From Cloacibacillus porcorum (GTDB lineage: Bacteria; Synergistota; Synergistia; Synergistales; Synergistaceae), in the NCBI RefSeq assembly GCF_001701045.1, contig NZ_CP016757.1, forward strand, positions 2,163,501 to 2,227,500: a DNA stretch of 64,000 nt. Direction: 5' to 3'. Numbering within the stretch: the first letter of the stretch is position 1; every line of letters starts with the position of its first letter. Positions 42,487-48,499 of this stretch are shown in pieces. The position numbers and the translations under genes are program-made. Below the pieces are notes generated by a model. That model worked only from the letters and a program-made list of their open reading frames with translations. It was not told the origin of the DNA and ran no database searches.

Positions 42487-42520
42487 AAAAAGGCGAGGGA
42501 TTAAAAATCCCTCGCCTTTA
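42487..42520 (-). terminator. tsf intrinsic terminator
   Basis: AAAGGCGAGGGA / TCCCTCGCCTTT stem with a short AT loop and a T6 run on the minus strand, 17 bp after tsf. It separates rpsB-tsf from pyrH-frr. Confidence 0.88.
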
Positions 42521-42536
42521 ACGGTTCGTTTGGAAG

Positions 42537-43133
42537 CTAGCCCTCGATCATGAAGCGGGCGTAGCGGCGAACGACGATATTTTCACCGATCTTCGCGATG
42601 TTCTCGACGATAAGATCCTTTATCTTGACGTCGGGGTTGCGTATGTACTTCTGCTCCAGGAGGCAGTTTTCCTCGTAGAACTTGTTGATACGGCCCTCGG
42701 CGATCTTTTCAAGCATCTTCTCGGGTTTGCCCTCTTCGCGCGCCTGAGCCATGATGACCATCTTCTCATGCTCCAGCACTTCGGCGGGGACATCCTCCGG
42801 CTTGATGTATGAGGGGTTGGCGGCGGCGATATGCATCGCGATCTCATGTCCGAGCGTGTTGAACTCTTCCGTGCGGGCGACAAAGTCCGTCTCGCAGTCA
42901 AGTTCAAGAAGAACGGCAAGCTTCGCGTTGCTGTGAATATAGGTAAACATCTTGCCCTGAGCCGCGGTGCGCTCAGCCTTCTTGGCCGCCTTGGCGAGTC
43001 CCTTCTCACGAAGATAGTCGCAGGCCTTCTCCATATCGCCTGAGCACTCTACGAGCGCCTTTTTGCAGTCCATCATTCCGACCGATGTGCGAGCGCGAAG
43101 CTCGGACACCATTGCTGCTGTAATTTCTGCCAT
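42537..43133 (-). CDS. tsf: Translation elongation factor Ts
   Basis: A 198-residue nucleotide exchange factor for EF-Tu. N-terminal UBA-like domain (MAEITAAMVSELRARTSVGM then MDCKKALVECSGD), the conserved YIHSNAKLAVLLELDCETDFVART core, and C-terminal LEQKYIRNPDVKIKDL. It is shorter than the 280-residue E. coli form, with a single core repeat as in many other phyla. ATG 43133, with AAGGAG upstream, starts 1 bp after the rpsB stop. Confidence 0.95.
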   Translation of the reverse strand: MAEITAAMVSELRARTSVGMMDCKKALVECSGDMEKACDYLREKGLAKAAKKAERTAAQGKMFTYIHSNAKLAVLLELDCETDFVARTEEFNTLGHEIAMHIAAANPSYIKPEDVPAEVLEHEKMVIMAQAREEGKPEKMLEKIAEGRINKFYEENCLLEQKYIRNPDVKIKDLIVENIAKIGENIVVRRYARFMIEG

Positions 43134-43134
43134 C

Positions 43135-43965
43135 TTAGTTAGTCTCCTTCCAGCCCTTCTGCTCGGCAAGCTCTTTCGCGCGAAGCTTCATTTCATCCTC
43201 CGAGATATCCTCGGCGGGAAGTTCGGCGACCTCTTCTTCCACTACAGGGGCGGCTTCTTCCTTCTCCTCTATGCGGGCATCCTGACCCTGACGACCCTCT
43301 ATGAAGGCGTTGGCCATCAGGCCAACGACGAGCTCTATCGCGCGGATAGCGTCGTCATTGCCGGGGATGGGATAATCAACGACATCAGGATCGCAGTTCG
43401 TATCTACGATCGCGATTACGGGGATGTCAAGCTTGTGAGCCTCAAGAACGGCGATCGTCTCACGACGGGGGTCAATGATGAAGAGGGCATCGGGGATGTC
43501 CTTCATATCTTTAATGCCGGAGAGATACTTTTCCAGCTTCTCGCGTTCCTTGCGAAGCTGGATGATCTCTTTCTTCGGATACTTGTTGATGCTGCCGTCC
43601 TCTTCCATCTGCTGCAGCTCCGTCATACGCATCACGCGGCGGCGGATCGTAGTAAAGTTTGTGAGAAGACCGCCAAGCCAGCGCTGGTTGATATAGAACT
43701 GTCCGGCCTTAAGAGCCTCGTCGCGGATGGGGTCCTGCGCCTGGCGCTTCGTCCCTACAAAGAGGATGCTTCCGCCCGACTTCGAGACTTCGCGGACGAA
43801 ATCGTAGGCCTTCTCAAGGCCCTTGACCGTCTTCTGAAGGTCGATGATGTAGATACCATTGCGCTCCGTGAAGATGAACGGCTTCATCTTCGGGTTCCAG
43901 CGTCTCGTCTGGTGTCCAAAGTGGACGCCGCATTCAAGAAGCTGTTTCATACTTACTACTCCCAT
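43135..43965 (-). CDS. rpsB: 30S ribosomal protein S2
   Basis: A 276-residue S2 protein. [20 protein letters not shown] at the N-terminus and [19 protein letters not shown] plus [19 protein letters not shown] are diagnostic. An acidic, Glu-rich C-terminal tail extends beyond the E. coli length. ATG 43965 has AGGAGG 7 nt upstream; the frame is open 52 codons further but lacks family similarity there. Confidence 0.97.
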   Translation of the reverse strand: MGVVSMKQLLECGVHFGHQTRRWNPKMKPFIFTERNGIYIIDLQKTVKGLEKAYDFVREVSKSGGSILFVGTKRQAQDPIRDEALKAGQFYINQRWLGGLLTNFTTIRRRVMRMTELQQMEEDGSINKYPKKEIIQLRKEREKLEKYLSGIKDMKDIPDALFIIDPRRETIAVLEAHKLDIPVIAIVDTNCDPDVVDYPIPGNDDAIRAIELVVGLMANAFIEGRQGQDARIEEKEEAAPVVEEEVAELPAEDISEDEMKLRAKELAEQKGWKETN

Positions 43966-44050
43966 GTGAATCCCTCCTGTTTTTTCCTCCAGACGTCTCA
44001 TCCGCGCCGGAGCCCGCTCTGCGGGAACCTCCTTTGCGTCAACGCCTGTG

Positions 44051-44100
44051 TGTGCTATACACCGCTCCTTAGTATAGCACAGCTTCCTCTCAAAAAGCAA
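44051..44100 (-). promoter_or_regulatory. rpsB-tsf promoter with overlapping inverted repeat
   Basis: Minus strand -35 TTGCTT (44100-44095), 18-bp spacer, -10 TATACT (44076-44071). A perfect inverted repeat, TGTGCTATAC-N11-GTATAGCACA (44051-44081), covers the -10 box and the transcription start. It could be an operator or fold at the mRNA 5' end. The leader is about 100 nt. Confidence 0.55.
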
Positions 44101-44120
44101 ACTTAAATCGGCGTTTATCA

Positions 44121-44336
44121 AAATCGGCGTGAATAAGCACCGTATGCGTCATAAGCCGGTCTCTGAGTGTCCTCACCGTATGAACAATACGGCTCCGGTA
44201 CTCAGAGACCGGCTTATCTAGCCTACGGCACTTCTTCGCGCCGATTTTCCTACTATCATGTGAATTTTGCAAAACCGATTTTCTTCGGGTGGGCGAAGAG
44301 ATAAACAGCGATTTATCTTTTGACTTTGCCCTTAAA
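44121..44336. repeat. Palindromic intergenic unit, copy 4, with side module
   Basis: A 127-bp palindrome (44121-44247), arms AAATCGGCG / CGCGCCGATTT. Shared shoulder ACCGTATGCGTCATAA; central stem AAGCCGGTCTCTGAGT / ACTCAGAGACCGGCTT (16 bp); apical CCGTAT-GAACA-ATACGG. An extra half-arm AAATCGGCGTTTAT lies at 44105-44118. The side module CTTCGGGTGGGCGAAGAGAT (44284-44303) follows and continues AAACAGCGATTT. Confidence 0.8.
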
Positions 44337-44430
44337 GGCGCCCTCTGTTGAACAGCATCCCGAAAATCGGACAGCCAAATAAAGCCCCTGGATTATAATA
44401 AAACTAAATACATATAAAGGGGGATCTTCT

Positions 44431-44874
44431 ATGCGTAAACGTAAAACAGAAGAAAGAATAAGAGCAATTGAGATGCACAAACAGGGAATTCCACGAAGGC
44501 GGATTGCTGAAGAACTTGGTGTTAGTCCTGATTCTGTTAAAACATGGATATCTTTATATAAGAGCGGACAGAAGGACTTACTGGATGATACAAGGAAAAA
44601 AAGAACCTACAGCAAGGCTGTAAAACTTGAAGCTGTTTCGGCTCATTTAGAAGAGGGACGTACTATGGTAGATGTTACCTCATCTTTTAACATTTCAAGT
44701 CCCTCTCTTTTAAGACGATGGTGTAAGGAATTTATCGAACAAGGGGATATTTCTAGTTCAAAACAAGACTGTCCAGATAAGAAATTGGAAGTTACAAATA
44801 GCATAGAAAAGATTAAAGAGCTGGAAATGCAGGTCGACGTATTAAAAAAAGCCTTAGAGCTGCAAAGGTGGTGA
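44431..44874 (+). CDS. IS3-family transposase OrfA (DNA-binding)
   Basis: A 147-residue protein with two helix-turn-helix segments (PRRRIAEELGVSPDSVKTWI at about 21-40 and ISSPSLLRRWCKEFI at about 88-102) and a C-terminal leucine-zipper-like coiled coil (EKIKELEMQVDVLKKALEL). OrfA binds the IS ends. Its 3' end overlaps orfB by 7 bp and contains the A7 slippery run, so an OrfAB fusion made by -1 frameshifting is the likely active transposase. Confidence 0.9.
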   Translation: MRKRKTEERIRAIEMHKQGIPRRRIAEELGVSPDSVKTWISLYKSGQKDLLDDTRKKRTYSKAVKLEAVSAHLEEGRTMVDVTSSFNISSPSLLRRWCKEFIEQGDISSSKQDCPDKKLEVTNSIEKIKELEMQVDVLKKALELQRW

Positions 44875-45740
44875 TAGAAAGAAATATTAAATACAGGATC
44901 ATTTTTGAATTTTCAACAAAACATTCTGTCTGTGGAATGTGTAGATTTTTGTCCGTATCACGCTCCGCATACTACAGTTGGCTAAAGCGGCGTGGAATGA
45001 AAGATAAAGACGGTCCTCTCATAGAAGCAATAAGAACGGGACAGAATATCAACAAAAACACTTATGGGTACAGGCGAATGACTCTGTGGCTCAACAACTT
45101 CATTGGCATTCATGTAAACAATAAGAGGGTAAGGCGTGTTATGAAAAAAGCGGGACTTCAAGCGGAAATAAGAAAAAAGAAAAAGTTTAAAGTGATGTCA
45201 GGAAATATCCACAGCTATGAGAATATCCTGAACAGAGAATTTCGTTCCGACAGACCAAACCAGAAACTGGTTACTGATATCACATATATACGAACAAAAA
45301 AGGGTAATATATTCCTCTCCATGATAAAAGATCTCTTTGATAATTCCATACAGGGATATCAAATCAGTCGTAATAATAATATTAAGTTAGTAACCGATAC
45401 ATTGAAGAAAGCATTTGAAAATAATAATAAGGTGGTCGCTGATGGACCAATCCTCCACAGCGACCAGGGGTTTCAATATACAAGCCATGCATATTTCAAC
45501 CTGACACAAAGATACGGACTCAAGGTCTCAATGTCAAGGAAAGGAAATTGTTTGGATAATGCATGTGCAGAAAACTTCTTTAGTCACATTAAATCAGAAC
45601 TCGTCAACCGAGTAAAATGGGAGAACTACGAGGAGGCCAAAGATGCCATAGACGAATATATAAGGTATTATAATAACGACAGGATACAGATAAAATTGAA
45701 AAAGGCTCCGATGCAATATCGAAGTCTCTTTATTGAATAA
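44868..45740 (+). CDS. IS3-family transposase OrfB (DDE integrase domain)
   Basis: A 290-residue retroviral-integrase-fold domain. N-terminal HTH_21-like region (MCRFLSVSRSAYYSWLKRRG, YGYRRMTLWLN), then the catalytic triad: Asp in LVTDITYIRT, Asp in ILHSDQGFQYTS, Glu in DNACAENFFSHIK. All are intact, so the element could be active. OrfB is probably made as an OrfAB fusion and not from its own weak GTG start. Confidence 0.93.
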   Translation: MVIERNIKYRIIFEFSTKHSVCGMCRFLSVSRSAYYSWLKRRGMKDKDGPLIEAIRTGQNINKNTYGYRRMTLWLNNFIGIHVNNKRVRRVMKKAGLQAEIRKKKKFKVMSGNIHSYENILNREFRSDRPNQKLVTDITYIRTKKGNIFLSMIKDLFDNSIQGYQISRNNNIKLVTDTLKKAFENNNKVVADGPILHSDQGFQYTSHAYFNLTQRYGLKVSMSRKGNCLDNACAENFFSHIKSELVNRVKWENYEEAKDAIDEYIRYYNNDRIQIKLKKAPMQYRSLFIE

Positions 45741-45963
45741 ATTTTTGATACCCTTGGGAGCTTTTATAGCGTTGTCCGGTTTGCGGGACTCTGTTCATGT
45801 GAGGGAGCTGGCTCGGCGGTGTTTTTCCGCCGAGACTGAGGGAGTGTTGCTCTGTATGTCGCGGGAACCGCGACATACAGAGCCCGCGGCAAAAGCCGAG
45901 GGAGAACCTAAGGTCAAAACTCCCTCACCCCGCTTCGCGGGGAGCTCCCTCAGAGAGGGCGCC

Positions 45964-46135
45964 AAAATCTTTGCCAAATCGCGATATACCGTTTCCCCAC
46001 TCGAAGCTAAATCGGCGTTTAGAAGTGCGAGTTGCTAAATAAAATGGGGGCTCCGATACCGGAACCGTATCTTCATACGGTGAGGATTCGGAGCCCCCTT
46101 TTTATGACGCAAATCGTGCTTATAAACGCCGATTT
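45964..46135. repeat. Palindromic intergenic unit, copy 5, with side module (inverted)
   Basis: A 127-bp palindrome (46009-46135), arms AAATCGGCGTTTA / TAAACGCCGATTT, is nearly copy 1 in opposite orientation: central stem GGGGGCTCCGA / TCGGAGCCCCC, apical CCGTAT-CTTC-ATACGG. The side module lies to its left in reverse (45964-46008), so copies 4 and 5 face each other across the MITE/IS. It ends 6 bp before the panF stop. Confidence 0.8.
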
Positions 46136-46141
46136 ATGATG

Positions 46142-47620
46142 CTAGATTTCAAAAACCTTAAGCTTTTCTTCGCTTTCAGGACGGCCCAGAAGGCTTCCCG
46201 CGACAAAGGCGGTGATCGCGATAACCAGCGTCGGCACGATGGCGGTCGTACCGGCGATACTCGTCTTTGTGATGTTGAACCAGAAGAAAGCCGCCGCGCC
46301 GCAGATCATCGACAAAATGGCGCCCGTGGAATTGGCCCGCTTCCAGTAGAGGCCAAAGAGCGTCGGGCAGAAGAATACAGCCTCGAGGCCGCCGAAGGCG
46401 AAGAGGTTTATCCATACGAGCAAAGAGGGCGGCTTCATCGCCGCGAAAAATACCAGCACGCCGACGACCGCTGTCACCACAAGGCTCATGCCGCGTACCT
46501 TCTTCGGCGACAGACGGCTCTCGTCGTTCTTCACGATATAGTGGAAATAAAGATCCTTTACGATGGCCGCCGAACACATGATCAGCATCGAGTCCACCGT
46601 CGACATGATCGCGGCGAGCGGTCCCGCGATAAATATCCCCGCCCAGAATGGTGACATCAGGCGTACCGTAAGCGTGGGCACGGCAAGGTCGCCAACCGTG
46701 ATATCAGGAATTACGGCGCGGCCCATCGCACCGACAAGATGCATCGCCAGCATCGTGAAGCCGACGACGAAGGTCCCGATGATCATCGCGTTGTGCATCG
46801 AACGCGAATCCTTATAGCCTAGACATTTCTGCGTCGTCTGCGGCAGTCCTAGGATACCGATGCCAACGAGCACCCAAAAGGAGAGTATGAAGGGCTTAGG
46901 GATCGCGTTGCCGCCGCCTGTGGGAGTCAGAAGCTGGGGGTCTATTGAATATAGCGTCTGCATGATACTCTCCACACCGCCGCCGGCGGTGATGACCGCG
47001 TAGAGGATCGCAAGCGAGGCGAAAAGCATCATCACTCCCTGGATCGTATCGGTCAGCACTACGGCGCGGAAGCCGCCGACCGTCGTATAAATGACCACAG
47101 TAAGTCCAAAAATCAGCAGCCCCGTCTGGTAGGAATACCCCGTGACGGACTCAAAGAGTCTCGCGCCGCCGATAAACTGCGCCAGCATCGAGGCCATGAA
47201 AAATACCAGCAGAGACAGAGATGCGAGGATCACCACGAGGTCGCTGCCATAGCGGGCGCGGATAAAATCCGTTATAGTCACCGCGTTCGTGCGCCGCGCG
47301 ATGAGCGCGAAACGTTTGCCCAGCACGCCGAGTGTAAGAAAGGCCGTAGGCACCTGGATCATTGAGAGAAGTATCCATCCAAGACCGACGTTATAGGCGA
47401 CGCCGGGGCCGCCGACAAAGCTGCTGGCACTCGTATATGTCGTGATTATCGCCATTGCGAGTACAAAACCGCCCATCGAACGGCTGCCGATAAAATATTC
47501 CTCCATAAACCCCTTGGTGTCGCTCCGCTTACCGGCTGCGCGGCTGCCCCATAGCGCGATCCCCATAATCAGGATAAAGTACAGGATCAGCGGCACGATC
47601 ATCCCCATATGGTCAATCAT
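46142..47620 (-). CDS. panF: Sodium/pantothenate symporter
   Basis: A 492-residue sodium:solute symporter (SSS family) with about 13 helices. Landmarks: SRSMGGFVLAMAIITTYTSASSF, GGPGVAYNVGLGWILLSMIQ, TTVGGFRAVVLTDTIQGVMM, LGIGILGLPQTTQKCLGYKDS and AGPLAAIMSTVDSMLIMCSA. The closest family by pattern is PanF, and the adjacent yhdT-like gene supports it, because yhdT-panF is a known pair. It imports pantothenate with Na+. It overlaps yhdT by 8 bp. Confidence 0.85.
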   Translation of the reverse strand: MIDHMGMIVPLILYFILIMGIALWGSRAAGKRSDTKGFMEEYFIGSRSMGGFVLAMAIITTYTSASSFVGGPGVAYNVGLGWILLSMIQVPTAFLTLGVLGKRFALIARRTNAVTITDFIRARYGSDLVVILASLSLLVFFMASMLAQFIGGARLFESVTGYSYQTGLLIFGLTVVIYTTVGGFRAVVLTDTIQGVMMLFASLAILYAVITAGGGVESIMQTLYSIDPQLLTPTGGGNAIPKPFILSFWVLVGIGILGLPQTTQKCLGYKDSRSMHNAMIIGTFVVGFTMLAMHLVGAMGRAVIPDITVGDLAVPTLTVRLMSPFWAGIFIAGPLAAIMSTVDSMLIMCSAAIVKDLYFHYIVKNDESRLSPKKVRGMSLVVTAVVGVLVFFAAMKPPSLLVWINLFAFGGLEAVFFCPTLFGLYWKRANSTGAILSMICGAAAFFWFNITKTSIAGTTAIVPTLVIAITAFVAGSLLGRPESEEKLKVFEI

Positions 47621-47888
47621 CTTTTCTTACCCCATCTCTCTCTTCATCAAGCGGCAATTCCTTAAAAAAGAGCCGGATCACGATCCACAGGATAAAAGAT
47701 ATTCCCACATAGCCCGCGATACAGCTGTAGAAAAACCATTCAGGAAAGCCGAATACATAGCGGTACTGCGACGGGTCGTCGCCAAAACCGTATGCGGTCA
47801 TATACCACCAAAAGAAAAACAACAGGTAAAGACCGATGATGATAAAGGTCTCCCGCTTAGTCGTCTGTAAAAATTTTTTTGAAGCCAC
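47613..47888 (-). CDS. yhdT: YhdT family small membrane protein (DUF997)
   Basis: A 91-residue protein with two transmembrane helices (about residues 13-36 and 53-75). The FWWYMTAYGFG and FPEWFFYSCIAGYVGISFILW segments are typical of YhdT/DUF997. It is probably an accessory subunit of the panF symporter encoded downstream. I place the start at GTG 47888, 8 nt after GGAGG; the ATG five codons earlier would put the RBS inside the gene. Its function is not established. Confidence 0.8.
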   Translation of the reverse strand: MASKKFLQTTKRETFIIIGLYLLFFFWWYMTAYGFGDDPSQYRYVFGFPEWFFYSCIAGYVGISFILWIVIRLFFKELPLDEERDGVRKDD

Positions 47889-47933
47889 GTTTCTGCCCTC
47901 CATTTTGTTAACTTTAGAAGTTTATGGCGTATA

Positions 47934-47962
47934 AGTATAGTACAATTACAGAATATCAACAA
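47934..47962 (-). promoter_or_regulatory. yhdT-panF promoter
   Basis: Minus strand -35 TTGTTG (47962-47957), 17-bp spacer, -10 TATACT (47939-47934), giving a leader of about 40 nt. Confidence 0.55.
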
Positions 47963-48061
47963 CATATGTCAGGGATTATACGGCAAAAAACATATTTTAT
48001 CGAGATTGAGCTTGAAAAGTTATAAAAATCGAGTATAATGCTCTATGTCCTTCAGATGCGG

Positions 48062-48154
48062 GGAGGGGTGGCCGAGTGGTCGAAGGCGGGCGACTCGAAA
48101 TCGTCTTAGCGGTGCTGAGCCGCTACGTGGGTTCAAATCCCACCTTCTCCGCCA
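48062..48154 (+). tRNA. tRNA-Ser (CGA)
   Basis: Cloverleaf by inspection: acceptor GGAGGGG / CTTCTCC, D-arm GCCGAGTGGTCGAAGGC, anticodon stem GGCGA / TCGTC with loop CTCGAAA (anticodon CGA), long class II variable arm (TAGCGGTGCTGAGCCGCTAC), T-arm GTGGG-TTCAAAT-CCCAC and encoded CCA. Decodes UCG. Confidence 0.96.
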
Positions 48155-48269
48155 GTAAATATCAAGTCTTGCAAACACTACGTTTGTGAGACTTTTTTAT
48201 TTTCAACCGCCGGCCAGCTCACAGGGAGAGAGCCTTTCCAGCGGATAAGGCTCGAAGAGGCGCGGCGTC

Positions 48270-48440
48270 TTATTTTCTGGCGTCGAGAAATATTATCGCC
48301 GCGGACATTACGGCGGCAAGCCCCGAGACCGAGAGCACGAGCCAGGCGACGACCCCGGGCCGCCAGTCCAGCAGCCAGGCGTAAAACACCGAGGATACAA
48401 ATATAACGAGCACAAGATAATGCAAAATTTTTGAATTCAC
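48270..48440 (-). CDS. Small two-helix membrane protein
   Basis: A 56-residue open frame starting GTG 48440 (MNSKILHYLVLVIFVSSVF at the N-terminus) with two hydrophobic helices (about 6-23 and 29-51) joined by LLDWRPG, ending LDARK. A GAGGGAAG ribosome-binding-like stretch lies 8-11 nt upstream. I do not recognise the family. It lies between tRNA-Ser and the sensor-phosphodiesterase gene and is 60 bp downstream of the latter. Confidence 0.5.
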   Translation of the reverse strand: MNSKILHYLVLVIFVSSVFYAWLLDWRPGVVAWLVLSVSGLAAVMSAAIIFLDARK

Positions 48441-48499
48441 AGATTCACTTCCCTCTGCCGCACCAACGGCAGGAAATATAATGCGTACACTACAACTGT

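Larger units (their letters stand above)
44349..45797 (+). mobile_element. IS3-family insertion sequence (IS150-like), apparently complete
   Basis: 1449 bp. Ends TGAACAGCATCCCG... and ...CGGGACTCTGTTCA form imperfect terminal inverted repeats of about 40 bp starting TG and ending CA. A 3-bp target duplication TGT flanks it (44346-44348 and 45798-45800). It encodes orfA and orfB with a run of seven A (44844-44850) suited to -1 frameshifting. Its AT-rich composition contrasts with the host. It landed in the tip of the left end hairpin of the MITE-like element. Confidence 0.93.
44337..45963. mobile_element. MITE-like element interrupted by the IS3 insertion
   Basis: Without the IS it is about 175 bp. 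Its ends are inverted repeats of about 21 bp with one mismatch, starting GGCGCCCTCT and ending in a GAGGGAGCT block (left 44337-44348 continuing at 45801; right 45943-45963). Inside are GC-rich hairpins: CTCTGTATGTCGCGG/CCGCGACATACAGAG (45853-45883), CGGCGG..CCGCCG (45814-45832) and CCCCGCTTCGCGGGG (45928-45942). It has no gene. Similar CTCCCTCAGAGAGGG-type intergenic elements are, from memory, common in gut anaerobes. Confidence 0.7.

Noticed and set aside
45733-46038. A 101-codon plus-strand frame after the IS
   Set aside because: It reads through the GC-rich hairpins of the MITE-like element and a palindromic unit; it is not a protein gene.
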